In this document: positions 46,384-57,676 of the stretch, in pieces | How the letters are laid out: the number at the start of each line of letters is the position of its first letter | Position numbering within the stretch: the stretch's first letter is position 1 | From: Panicum virgatum | Lineage: Eukaryota; Streptophyta; Magnoliopsida; Poales; Poaceae | Length of the DNA stretch: 64,000 nt | Reading direction: 5' to 3' | NCBI RefSeq assembly: GCF_016808335.1 | Contig: NC_053136.1 | Span: 2,400,531 to 2,464,530 of the forward strand | Position numbers and translations under genes: made by a program | Notes under the pieces: generated by a model | What the model saw: the letters and a program-made list of their open reading frames with translations, nothing else | Databases searched by the model: none | What the model was told of the DNA's origin: nothing

Positions 46384-47662
46384 CTGCTTTTGCAGTGAGG
46401 AAACCACGAATGTGCAGTAAACCATTAACCCTAGATCATTGTATCTCCAGACCCGGAATTTTCAGAAGCCCAAATTCACAAAACATTTCGGAGCTCCAGT
46501 CATGGGCGGACCCAGCAATGGACACGGGTGGACACATGTATCCGATAATTTATGCAAAAATCGTTATATATAAATACATGTATATAGCGTAACTGAGCGA
46601 GATCCAAAACAAATAGCTCAGGAAAGGAATGGATCAACAGTATTTTCTCAGCAGGAAGGGTAAGGCGCTCCGCGGTATTAGGGTTTGGGGTGCTCCGTTT
46701 CGCACAGCGGGAAGGGAGTAGAAGGGGAGGGCATACCTGGTGGGTGCTCGTCGCCGGGCGCCGGCAAAGGGCCCGGCGAAGACGTCGCAAAGGGCGCCGC
46801 CGCTAGCCCAGTCGTCGCCGGAGCCCCCAGCTGGCAGCGGGGTTATCGCTGATTGTTCGTATCGGTTAAGTCCTCCTTCGCATACTCCTATCTTGTTAAG
46901 GTAATATTTGGATAATGAAATTGGTTTATGTACATTCTGTTGGTTTAAATTAAAACTGTGCCCATTCTGGATTTTGAATATTTTAAATGATATTATTTTT
47001 AGAAAAGAAAATAGTTCTTTGTTAGATATTTTTATTTTATTATATAATTTCTATGAGAAGATATAAGAAAAATTGGAAACAACTTGTTTTCTCTTTTCTT
47101 TCTAATAGAAACACATTTGACTACATGTCTACATCCATCCAAGAATGGTACCTATCTTATACTAACTCCTATCTTGTTAGGTAATATTGGATAATGAAAT
47201 TGTTTTTTTACATTCTATTATTTTAAACAGCTGTACCCATTATGCCCTAAAAAACAGATGTACCCATTCTGGATTCTGGATATTTTAAATAAATATTTTT
47301 TAAAAAATAATTATATATGGTCATACACCTACCTACAAAAACACGAAGTTAAATGTACAATTAATGCACAAACTTGATAGATAGGTGCACTAAGTATACT
47401 ATCTCTGTAATTGCAAATGCAGATGGTATAAGCAACGCCTGTGAGTAAGAAAAGACCAAGCTAGCAGCTGATCTGCCCCACTGAATTTAAGATAATGCTT
47501 TAATAAAAACAAATCCATGGCTCATTTTGCAATTTAGTTGGTTGACGATATCTTTTTTCTTCACTAATTCCACGTACACTACCAAGCCATCAAATTCTAA
47601 AATAGAATTAAAGGAATGGATATTTCACATCTGTGTTACTAGCCATAAGGACCGGACAACAC
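46384..47662. other. DnaJ 5' leader and intergenic DNA
   Basis: The first part is the leader intron (46384-46736) and a GC-rich leader exon of the minus-strand DnaJ gene (to about 46,850). The remainder is AT-rich. The string CTATCTTGTTA(A)GGTAATAT, with about 90 bp of surrounding sequence, occurs twice (near 46,887 and 47,167), a dispersed direct repeat. No gene is seen. Confidence 0.5.
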
Positions 47663-48608
47663 TTAGAGCGCGTTTGCGGGGGTGGCCCGGCTGGGCCTTG
47701 CGCTCGCGGGACCGCAGTGGCCTTGTTTGCGGCCTTAGCCCAGTTTGGAGCCCGGCTACGCGGAGCCAAAAACGACGCCTCCGCCTGGCCCTGGAGAAAC
47801 GCGGCTAGGGTTCGTTTCTCCAGAGCTCGGCTGCGCGCGACGCTCGCGGGGCGATTTCGGGTGGCGGCGGGGTGGCTCGCGCGGGATGGTGAAACTTTCG
47901 TCACGCGCTTGCCGCGGCGCGGGAAGCCAAATCCGTCGTGCGCTTGCCCCCAATCGTCTCGCCTATAAATCAGCTCCCGGTCGCCATGGCTCTCCTTCTT
48001 TCTCTCCTCGCTCTGGTCACCTTCTTCCTCCTTCCTGAGGGTCGTGCGGTGAGGTCGTGTGCGTGGCGGCGGTGGGTACCTCCGGTGTACTCCTCCGTTC
48101 TGCTTCCTGCGACGGCTGCTGGTGGTACTCGGTGGCGGTGGTGTTCATCCTCTTCTCCGTCCCCGTCTTCTTCCTCTACTTCCAGATCTGCTTCCTCTAC
48201 TTGCAGATCTTCTTCCTCTCCGGCTGTACTACCTCGACGGCAAGGTGAAATGGACAACCCTTCCCCTCTCCCTCTTCTATTTTCCCTGGATGTGCCATGT
48301 CTTAGGGTTTGGTACTTGATGTTATTTACTTGTTACGGTTGTTCTGTGGATGCATCTTGTTACTGTGGTCGATGATGTTGTCCTTTTGTTATGATCTGTG
48401 GTCGATGATGTGGTCCTTTTGTAGCACTGGGAGGCATCAATACATGATGCAGCCGTGCTATTTTCTTTATTGATTCATCACATAAGCATGTTGATGCCTA
48501 GGAGGGTCTGATGAACTGTATTATTTTTTGTATTTCACATTGTTGTATATGGATCCCTTGATGAGCCGTGACATTCTTTGTAGGTAGGCAGCTGCTTTGA
48601 CTGCTGTT

Positions 48609-49546
48609 ATGGTTTTCTTTGTATCAACTAGACTCAAAAGAAAAACCCCTGAACCTGATACACCCTTGCCTGATCCTGCTGCACTTGCACTGATTAGGGA
48701 TGAGAATGAGCAGCATAGACTAAGGACACTTAAAATGATTTACCACTCCACTGACATAGAGTGCATATCCATAATTAGGATGAAAAGAGCTCCTTTTTTT
48801 GAGTTGGTGAAAACATTTAGGGAGAGGAGTCTGGTCACTGATAGGGAGGGGGTGTCAGTAGAGGAGCATGTGACCATGTTTTTGCATGTTGTAGGGCACA
48901 ACCAAAGATTCAGAGTTGTCCACCATTCTTTTAGGAGGTCCATCCAAACTGTACACAAACACTTCCACCAAGTTTTGTATGCTGTTGGTGAGCTTAGGAG
49001 TGTATTGATCAAATCTCCTAGCACATCCACTCACCCAAAGATCCTTGGAAGCCCAAGGTGGAATCCATACCTAAAGGTAAATCAGTACCTTGAATTCATA
49101 AGTTCAAAACCACAGAGCCAAATAACTTACAGATTGCATTTTAGGACTGCATTGGCTTCATAGATGGGACACATTTCCTGGCAAGGGCACCAAGGCGCAG
49201 CCAACAAGTTTTCAGGGGTAGAAAAAAGGACCCCACTCAAAATGTCATGGTAGCTGTGAATTGTGACCTTCTATTCACCTATGTCCTTGCTGGTTGGGAG
49301 GGTTCTGCCCATGATGCAACTGTCTTGGCAGATGCCATTGAGAGGGATGATGGGTTCACATTGCCTGAATTCTAGACTTTGGTATTGATGAAGTAGTGCC
49401 AACTGAGGCTGGTTTTCACTGGTGCATCACCAGAACCACTTGACTTGCCACCTGCACATCTTGACCAAGACTCCATTGACATGGCTGCAAAGAGGGATGC
49501 CATTTGTGATGCAATGTGGGCTGGGAGGGGAAACAATAGGATTTGA
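48609..49546 (+). pseudogene. PIF/Harbinger DDE transposase, internally deleted
   Basis: Exon 1 (48609-49075) gives the N-terminal region. A 69-bp intron (AAG|GTAAAT ... TAG|GACTGC) leads to DCIGFIDGTHFLARAP, which holds the first catalytic Asp. RGRKKDPTQNVMVAVNCD and AGWEGSAHDATVLADAIERD follow, with the second Asp. The frame stops after FTLPEF (49373-49375). The next sequence is already the C-terminal tail, AKRDAICDAMWAGRG, ending at 49546. The segment of roughly 100 residues with the third acidic residue is missing, so the enzyme cannot be active. Confidence 0.9.
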
Positions 49547-49786
49547 GACCATGTTTATTTGATCCTACTATGGAACTCATGTTTATTTGATGATGATGTA
49601 ATAATTTGTTGGACAAGGCTGAGACCACTTATTTGAGACCATGTTTATTTGATCCTGCTATGGATCTCATGTTTATTCATTCTGATGTTTATTTGATCAA
49701 GTACATTGATTTTCTGTGCTTTCTGTGGCTGTTTATTTAACTGGTCTTATTGTTATCTACTCTCATTCATGCACACCAGTAGTACT

Positions 49787-50890
49787 ATGGCTTCAGTCCC
49801 AGTTGGTGGTCAGGGGTTTGTTTCTGCTGATGTTGTGCTTGAGGAGATGATTAGTGGTGGGTCTGGTGGTGCTGCTGTTGTAGCTGGCCATGGTGCTGCT
49901 CCAGTAGTGCTTGATCCTGCTACTGATGCTGAGGTAGCTGCTCCTGTTGCTGTTGCTGGTGCTGGTAGGGCTATGAGGTGGACCAACAACAGTAGTGGCT
50001 TTGTTCTTAGGAGGATGGCTGCTATGGTGAGTGATTGCAGCAGGCCTGACAAGGTCTTCAAGGACAAGGATGTGAACCAAGTGGCCAGAGTCCTTAAGGA
50101 CTGGTGTGGGGAGATTGTCAGCCCAACTCAAGTGTACAACCACCTTAGAAAATGGAGGCAGAAATGGCAGAAGGTGTCCAAACTCAAGAACCTTAGTGGT
50201 GCACTTTGGGATGACCGGAACTATGCCATCATGCTTGACAATGACCACTACCTTGGGCACATCAAGGTAGCAAATTTCATCCACTTCCTGTTCTTCATAC
50301 CTATAGTATCTGTTCCTGCCTAAACTTTACTATTAACCTAACTGTAGGACCATCCTAAAGATGCTGAGTACCTAAACACCCCAATTAGGTTCTACAGTGA
50401 GATGGATGCCATATTTGGCAATGCTCTGGCCACTGGGAGGTTTGCACTTGGGTCTGGGGAAGCTTTAGGGCAGAACCTAGCTGATAGCACTGTTGGGAAG
50501 ATTGAGGGTACTCCACTGGCCCCTAGCTCTGCTGACAAAGCTCCCCCTGCACCAGCAGAGGGTAGCAAGGCCACAGATCAGCCCTCCTCAGCTGCTGGTG
50601 GGAAGAGGAAGAGAGGGACTTTCTCTGAGAAGGAGATTATCATGCTGACAAACATGTCTGATGCTGTCAACAATGTTGCCAATGTCCTTAGGGAGACTGG
50701 CCCTGCCCATGTTGATGCTAATCTTTAGCTTGCTATGATGGAGATGCCTGGGTTTTCTGAGGAGGCCCTCATTGTGGCTTACACCTTCCTCCTGGACAAC
50801 AAGGCCCAAGGTAGGGGCTTTGTGAACATGACTTATGGCCATAGGAGCATTTGGCTGAGGACCTTCTTAGCCAAGAACTACTTCATGTAG
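49787..50890 (+). pseudogene. PIF/Harbinger Myb/SANT-like ORF1 protein, one premature stop
   Basis: Exon 1 (49787-50266) has a Gly/Ala/Val-rich lead and then the Myb/SANT-like domain: MRWTNNSSGFVLRRMAAMV, then VARVLKDWCGEIVSPTQVYN and HLRKWRQKW. Exon 2 (50348 on) continues YLNTPIRFYSEMDAIFGNAL. A TAG at 50726-50728 interrupts the frame. The same frame then runs on with MMEMPGFSEEALIVAYTFLL and ends FLAKNYFM at 50890. The protein would help the transposase bind the element ends and enter the nucleus. One substitution is the only clear lesion. Confidence 0.85.
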
Positions 50891-51911
50891 TTGGTGATCC
50901 TTGCTGGTATGCCTGGAAAGGAGGGGGTTGAGTGTTGAGATGTATAGTTCCTCCACCCCCCTCACCAACCTTCTCTTCTTTTGACAGCAGCTGGTATTAG
51001 TTGGCTATAGAGCTTTTGTGCAGTTAGGATGATGTAGTTACACCTGACTTTTGGTTAGCTTTTGCTGGGAGGTTGGCTAACTATAGGCAACATTTGTGTG
51101 AGAGAAACACTATTTGAGCCCTTAGCTGTTGGGCTGGACAACTTGCTGTATAACCTTATTATAGCCTCTGTTGTCTACTTCTATTTGCATCTAGACTTAT
51201 TACTTATTTGCATTTTTGTTACCTCCATATTTGATCTTATCTGATTTGCTTATCTTGGTGGTACTTGTGGAAATTTAATGGCCTATGATGCAAAAACATA
51301 AATGAGGTGGATGCCATTTACCTTTGTTTACATGTTGTTCCTGTGTTTGATCTTGAATGTTGAGATGCCCAGACCAGATCCTGTTGAGATGTTACTCCTT
51401 TTCTGCTGAGAAGTTCCTCTATTTTTTTTGGCTCTTTGTTTCATCTTTTATGCTGTTTTTTTTACTAGCTTTATCCCTTTGTTTTGAGAGCATCCACCAA
51501 TGAGTTGAATGAGCAAATCCACCGCAATACAAAAGCTGAGGCCAATATTTTTTTCATGAAACCTATTATGTAAGAATTACTGTTACAAAAATGATTATAT
51601 GATGTTAATGATGTTGTACCTGTATTATTTATATCTCCCTTTATTGATTAAGATCAAAATTGTGTATGCTTATGTTGGGCCAGGCTCATCTCAGCCACCC
51701 TGCCAAACAGGATCTGGCCTAGGCAGTTGGTGGCGGTTGGGTTGTGAGCCCAGCTGCCCACTGGGTCGCAAACATGGGCTCAGCTAAGCCGGGCTAGTGG
51801 GGTACAGCAGCGCAAACAGGCGCAGGTGGCTGGCCAGGGACATGCCTAACCAGGCTTGGACCATTTGGGCTGGCCAGGCCTGCGCGTCGAGGGTTGCAAA
51901 CGCGCTCTTAG

Positions 51912-52256
51912 GCCTTGTTTGTTTTCATAGACTTTTTTTTAAGTCCCTGTCACATAAAAAGAATCTTACTATTTTCGAGTATCAAATAAAATCTGTTTAT
52001 AAATGTTTTTTGACAGCTGAGAGCTAATTCGCGAGACGAATCTAATGAGCCTAATTAATCTATAATTTGCTACATTGATGCTACAGTAACCATCCACTAA
52101 TCATGGATTACTATACACCATTAGATTCGTCTCACAGTTTAGGCCCAGGGTCCTATAGTTAGTTTTATAATTAACCTTTATCTAATACTTCTAAATACTA
52201 AGATTATCTTTGGTGTGACATGGGCTAAAGTTTAGTCCCTCGAACCAAACAAACCC
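51912..52256. mobile_element. MITE directly abutting the Harbinger element
   Basis: About 345 bp between copies of tag. The ends GCCTTGTTTG and CAAACAAACCC are inverted. The interior has the widespread grass MITE word GAGACGAATCTAATGAGCC and a later ATTAGATTCGTCTCA in inverse order. It starts within one base of the right Harbinger target site. Confidence 0.65.
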
Positions 52257-53089
52257 TAGAGTGTTGCTTCATTGAGTTGAGAAAAGTTTAATTTCCAGAT
52301 TTAATTTCTATATTTTCTTAAGTGTTTTTTAAATATGCATTTAATTCTAAACTAATTTAGTTGGGCTCTCTTGGAACTGTTATTTCTTTAGTGGCCAACA
52401 TTTCAATGTTAACTATTTGATCAAATCTTATTATATAATTACTTATGTATGGAGTCATGTCGTGACACTTTACCAAATTAAGCTTAATAAAAAATTCATA
52501 GCATTCTAATCTCATTTTTACATTATGTACACATGTTGTATTGGAATGTTACTAGATTACGATTAGTTGTAGGATTATGCAAATTTAACAAGGGTTCAAA
52601 CCGTTTATATTAAAGGGGGGAAAATCAAATTACTTTCCTGAAGTATGGCTAAATATGGACTCTATTCTTCATCCTTGTATTTTGAAAAATCCTCCTTAAC
52701 AGGAGATACTTTACAATAGTCTTGAGTAAGGCGTGAGGCTTAAGAAATCCAAAGCAACTATTCTAACCGCGTGTGTTGTCTTTTCGTGTTGGAGTCTCAT
52801 GGCAAAGCCGGCAGGCAGCTGCCAAGCCATCAAGGCAACGCCACACCACTCTGCCGATCTCTTCCTCTCCTCGTCTCTGTCTCCAGCTCTCGCCAAACCA
52901 AACCAGACCAACCCACCCACTGGACCGGACCGCGCCTGCTGCGCCCAGCCCTGGCTCCCGCGATCCACTCCTCTCGAGCTTGACGGAATCCCGGGGGGCG
53001 AGAGAGGGAGAACAGCAGCCGGCCGGCCGCAGAGGGCAACATCTGCCTAACAACCCGCCACCCGCAGGCAGGCAGGAAGCGGCGGGGGG
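52257..53089 (+). promoter_or_regulatory. intergenic DNA and ARF promoter/leader
   Basis: AT-rich to about 52,700, then a C-rich leader from about 52,800 to the ATG at 53090. No unambiguous TATA box. Open frames on both strands in the leader are composition artefacts. Confidence 0.45.
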
Positions 53090-56063
53090 ATGGGGCAGGC
53101 TATTCGCAAGCTCTTCGATTCCTTCTTCTCCACCAGGGAGATGAGGGTAAATGATGATATCAACCTTCCTGTCCTTACTTCCGCCTTTTCTTGGTTTGAT
53201 TGCTTGCTCATGTAGATGTAGGTAGGTTCTTGGAACCTCTAGGCGCATGCTTGGTGCAGTCTGATTCTTGAACGAACCTTCGTAATCTTAGGTCACCGTT
53301 TTGGATTGTATTGTGCTAGTTCTGCTTGAGGAAATATGAATACTGCTTGGGCTGGTACTGGCGTACTGCACAAGAATCTGGGCGTATGGGTTACAAGCTG
53401 ATATGCCTACCCATGGGGAAGCTCCGATCCGAGGAGTTCTTTGGTTAAGTATTGGGGACTGGCATGTGACAGGCTAGACAGGGGTCCGTTCTTTAGGATT
53501 TTGTCATTGGTTCGACATCTCTGATCTCTCGAAGTCTAGTTATCAACTTTGCTGTGCAGAAATCGATTGAATTCAGTGCTTGCTCACTGGTTCATTCTTG
53601 CGTTCCTCTTTAATAAAAAGATAAACTATACCATCCTTACAGTGAGCTGTGAAGTGGGAATTTTGAGGACGTGGATTGAGGCAGCACTTAAGTAATGTAC
53701 ATTAGCAGTAGATGATGGGTCTACTGGGTACTGGATTCAAACCCAGCTATTTTTGTCATGGCCTTTGTGATTCTAGTTAAATATACTTTTTCAGGTATCC
53801 GCCTTGATCCAATGAATCATTCCATAAATTCTTACTCATTGCATCATCCTCAATCAAGTTCTGTTTTTTAATTAATGGTTATCTGAGTCTGTCACTAATA
53901 GTGTGATTGCCTTCTTCAAGGTTGTGATGCTTGGTTTGGATGCGGCTGGTAAAACAACAATATTGTATAGGCTGCACATGGGGGAGGTTCTTTCAACAGT
54001 CCCAACAGTGGGTAGGTGACCTGTATCATTATCTATTACTTATTTACGTACAACGTTGAATCATTGAGGTGTGTCAGGAAGATTTTATTCAGCAAGCTGA
54101 CTACCCATTTCTCTTTTTTGGTGCATATTTGAAAAAGACTGTACAGACTATGAAATAAAAGCAACAATAGTAAATCATGACCAATGTTTGGTTGCACTAG
54201 TAGGTTGCTTGGAAGGTGTTATCTGATCTTAATTGGTGTTGATTTGGAAATATTTGTATATATTACGTCTCATTGTTCATACATAAGTTTCCTCAAAACT
54301 GGCATTCATCTTCCATTCAATCGATTCATTAATTTATCACATGATATATTTTGGAAGGAAAAAAATCGATGGAAGCTGGTAAATTTCATGGGGAGTACTG
54401 CATCTTTATATTTAGTGAGAGGCTATGTCATGCTTTTGGACAAACCAAGCTTGATACATTCTCAGTGTATGCTATTACTTGCGTTAAGAACTTTTCCCTT
54501 TACACAATTTGAATGATGGCAGTGCAAAGACCATCTCCAGTCAGTTCTTCATGATCATGTTACCTGGCAATTGAGCACAGATATTTTCTGGCCCAGCATA
54601 ATGCTCTGGAGTTTATTCCTTTTTTTCTTTGTTCTTCTGAACTTTTTTGCATACCTCAATTCTCCATCTATTGATCTAATTCTTTCCTCTGTAATATAAA
54701 TTCTCCCCTGCAGGTTTTAATGTGGAGAAAGTTCAGTATAAGAATGTAGTATTCACTGTGTGGGATGTTGGGGGCCAAGAAAAACTCAGGTCGCTATGGA
54801 AGATGTACCTCAGTAATTCTGATGCACTGGTAATAACTATTACGTGGAAGTCTATATACACATGCCTAGCTTCTCATTATTCTGGTTCTTTTGTAGTTCT
54901 AATCTTTCTCAATTCTTGCTTTGGACTTGCACATTGTTATCTTCAATTGTAGCTAATATATAAATCATGGCAAATATGTACATATGGTCTTAAATCTAAG
55001 CGCATTTTGAAAAAGACTGGTGTAAAGAACAGAAGTGAAGTGCATATAGTCGTCTTGCGAAGTTTGTGTTTCAGCTTTCGACTTGTTGCAGATCTATGTC
55101 GTTGATTCTTTGGACAGAGAAAGGATTGGAGACGCGAGACAGGAATTTCAGGTTATTATTTCATACTATATCCTTCACTACATAACTTCCTGGCTCCTTA
55201 AAGTATGTTTATTGATGATATGTGGTCCTAATAACATGCATTCTATTTCTCCTTCCAGACAATTATCAAGGACCCTTTGATGGCAAACAGCATAATCTTA
55301 GTATTCGCAAACAAGCAAGACCTGGTAAGTTAGACCAAGAATTTTGGAGTGCTAACCGCTACTTGCATAGTTTTTTATTACTGTACTGGCGTACTCACAG
55401 TGTTTTGTGAAATCCCCTTTTGATCAATGATTGTATTACATATTCTTTTTTTTACTTCTTTTTGCAATTTGTCTGTAGTTGCGTATTCAATTCCATTCTT
55501 TTACAATGTTATGTTGTATCCAATGTCTTCTGGGTTAATACTATGCGAGACAGATTTACCTTGCAAAATACAAACTTGTACACTTTTTTTTAGATGTCAA
55601 CCTGTACATGTTATTGAGATAATCGGAGTATTTACTTCCATAAAACGGTGAGTGTGTAGACCATGCTGTGTAGGACCTGTTATAAAAACTGCTTGTGTTG
55701 TTATGAAGCTCTTTAGAGTACCGAGAAAACATTTCTTTGAAATTCTTTATGGCTAATTGAAAAATGGTAAGTTTAGAACTGCTGTGAATTCCTGCAGATC
55801 TATGAAAGGTTCGAATGAGCAGTGATGGAGTTGATCTCCCAGACTGATGCCTTTTCTTCTTCACGCAGAGAGGTGCGATGAGCACAGATGAGGTTAGCGA
55901 AGGACTGGGATTGCATGATCTCAGGAATAGAATATGGCACATACAGGGGACCTGTGCACTACGTGGTGAGGGCCTATATGATGGCCTTGATTGGCTTGCA
56001 TCCACCCTGAAGCAGCTGCAAGAATCAGGCCATGCAACTTCAGTTGCTGGCCCTTCCATCTAA
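53090..56063 (+). CDS. ADP-ribosylation factor GTPase, ARFB1-like
   Basis: Six exons, 194 residues: 53090-53146, 53921-54011, 54714-54829, 55092-55151, 55259-55324, 55869-56063. A small GTPase of membrane traffic. Gly2 (MGQAIRKLF) is the myristoylation site and the N-terminal helix is amphipathic. P-loop GLDAAGKT is at 24-31, switch I contains PTVGFN, switch II is [13 protein letters not shown], then NKQD for guanine specificity and the final CAL motif in [16 protein letters not shown]. The class is ARFB1 by resemblance to what I recall ([31 protein letters not shown]). Switch II and the interswitch ([17 protein letters not shown]) depart from the near-universal ARF text, so effector binding may differ. 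All introns are GT-AG and in frame. Confidence 0.94.
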
Positions 56064-56981
56064 TTCAACAGAAGGTTCTATGACATTCTGAGTTCCTTTT
56101 TTTTTCTTTGGTAACTAATAGATGAACATCGACCATTTTCTTTTGCTGTCACCTGGCAACAACTTATTGCAAGTCCACAGATATGTCATCACTATTCATT
56201 TTCCCAGTTCGCTACGCTCACGAATGCATGATGTCAGAGCTTTGATCGATTCTGAAATGACTGTTCTGTTTGTGCAGTGAACTCGTGCCTCAACCAATTG
56301 ACTCCGCATGCTTCGAAGGCATGTTAATATGCTAAGTGCTAAAAGCCCACAGGAGCTCCAGGGCATGGTGTGGCTGCCCCCGCAGATGGAATTCGTTTGC
56401 TGCATATGAGCCAATCCACGCGGCAGTCGCATACCTTTCTCCCTAGATGTTTGTAAAGCCTTAGATGAGAGGACGTTGTGTGTATCGACATTGATCTTGT
56501 CTTGTGTGTATGCTTGAGGGCAGGTGCACGTGGTTTGTTTCGGCGATTGATTGTTTGTCAATAAAGATTTGCTCTGTGATTCTAGCATATTACAAGCTTT
56601 TGGCAACGTGCTGTAACTTCAGAATGTATTGCGGTTCTTTTTTTTTTTAATGAAAAAAGTGTTTGAACGATACACTTGAAAAGCAAAAGAAAAAAAACGA
56701 AGCCAGAAACATACACTTTATGTTTTCTATATTCAATAAAAATATTTTCTCCTTTTGCAAGGAAATAATAAATTAGTATGTTAATCTGTTCAATCCTAAG
56801 AAATTTACAATAAAGAACCGCTACAGCAATCATGAGAATGTTTCTGATGCAGTTTGATGACAGGGTGGGAAAATAGAAGACTATAGAGGTGAAATGGCCC
56901 ACAAAAACGGAGACGATGCATGCTTCTGATGCAGTTTGACCACAGGGAGGGAAAATAAAAGGCTGAAGCCAAAAAAAGGAA
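56064..56981. other. ARF 3' flank and intergenic DNA
   Basis: The ARF 3' UTR probably runs to about 56,590. A 23-bp string containing GCTTCTGATGCAGTTTGA is near 56,921 and a related TTTCTGATGCAGTTTGATGA near 56,839, with similar surroundings, a local duplication of about 80 bp. The run of seven A at 56971-56977 is the Pol III terminator for the minus-strand tRNA gene. Confidence 0.5.
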
Positions 56982-57234
56982 CGACGCCTGAGAGATTCGA
57001 ACTCTCGCGGGGAAACCCCATGTACTTAGCAGGCACACGTAGGGGTGGTAATGGGCCATGGCCCTAATGGCCTCTTCACAGCCCAATAAAGCCCTTAAAA
57101 TTTTTAGTTCAAAAATACATATGTTTAGAGCCCGGCCCTTTTAGAGCCCGATCCTTAGAAAAGATTTTCTAGTTCAAAATGTTGGGCTCTTTACCACCCC
57201 TAGGCACACGCCTTAACCACTCGGCCAAAGCGTC
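56982..57234 (-). tRNA. tRNA-Ser (anticodon GCT), interrupted by a 163-bp MITE
   Basis: Removing the insert and one target copy leaves exactly 82 nt. It has a 7-bp acceptor stem (GACGCTT with AGGCGTC, one G-T), D arm GCCGAGTGGTTAAGGC, anticodon stem TGTGC/GTACA, loop CTGCTAA (anticodon GCT), long variable arm GGGG-TTT-CCCC, T arm GAGAG-TTCGAAT-CTCTC and discriminator G73. These are tRNA-Ser features. Box A and box B are intact but pushed about 170 bp further apart. A T7 terminator follows on the minus strand (56971-56977). The insert enters after base 32, just before U33. This is not the intron position of eukaryotic tRNAs (after base 37), so splicing by the tRNA endonuclease is unlikely and the gene is probably dead. 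Confidence 0.95.
57040..57202. mobile_element. hAT-type MITE inside the tRNA-Ser gene
   Basis: The element is 163 bp with perfect 12-bp inverted ends TAGGGGTGGTAA and TTACCACCCCTA. It is flanked by a perfect 8-bp duplication of tRNA sequence, ggcacacg, at 57032-57039 and 57203-57210. The interior repeats GAGCCCG, GGGCCC and GGGCTC words and otherwise is AT-rich. Perfect duplications and ends point to a fairly recent insertion. Confidence 0.95.
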
Positions 57235-57676
57235 GTTATTGTGTTACTGGTTACATAAAAGTATTTAATCAAACTTCAAACTTCCTTAAGCCATTTAATA
57301 AATTTTTGCAGGATGATCAAGATGGCATACCCGGTGTTCACGTGTACGTTCAGACAACAAATTACATCTTGTACCGCACAAATCTAGTACGCATGAACGA
57401 GAGAAGATCTGGGCCTCCAGGGCCACGACCAGATCTCAGCCTAGCTTGGCCCAGGATCCACACTTGAGGCATCGGAAATTCAGAAGAGAGTCAGTCAGGT
57501 TTTCCCGGGGCTTCCCCAAGTGTTAATCAGGTTTGAACACGGTGGCTACACCGTGCCAAAAGTATTTTTGTACAGCAAATGCACAGGTTCAACATGGAAT
57601 GGAACTTCAACCATGGCAAGGGGCAGAAGCTGTCTTCCTCTACTGCTGGATGAAGGATACACCAAGGAGAAACGGC
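57235..57676. other. 3' flank of the SINAT gene
   Basis: Intergenic DNA between the tRNA 5' side and the minus-strand SINAT stop codon. The right part probably holds the SINAT 3' UTR. No other feature is seen. Confidence 0.5.

Larger units (their letters stand above)
47666..51907 (+). mobile_element. PIF/Harbinger transposon, nearly full length but inactivated
   Basis: The element is 4242 bp. Inverted ends GAGCGCGTTTGC and GCAAACGCGCTC are flanked by the 3-bp target TTA (47663-47665 and 51908-51910), diagnostic of PIF/Harbinger. It carries both genes the superfamily needs in the same orientation: a DDE transposase (48609-49546) and a Myb/SANT-like DNA-binding protein (49787-50890). Both are damaged. 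The left 350 bp are GC-rich and would be the promoter and leader. Confidence 0.93.

Noticed and set aside
47938..48375. 145-residue frame with a hydrophobic start at the left of the Harbinger element
   Set aside because: It lies in the promoter/leader zone of the transposon, and its Ser-rich text comes from TCTTCC repeats.
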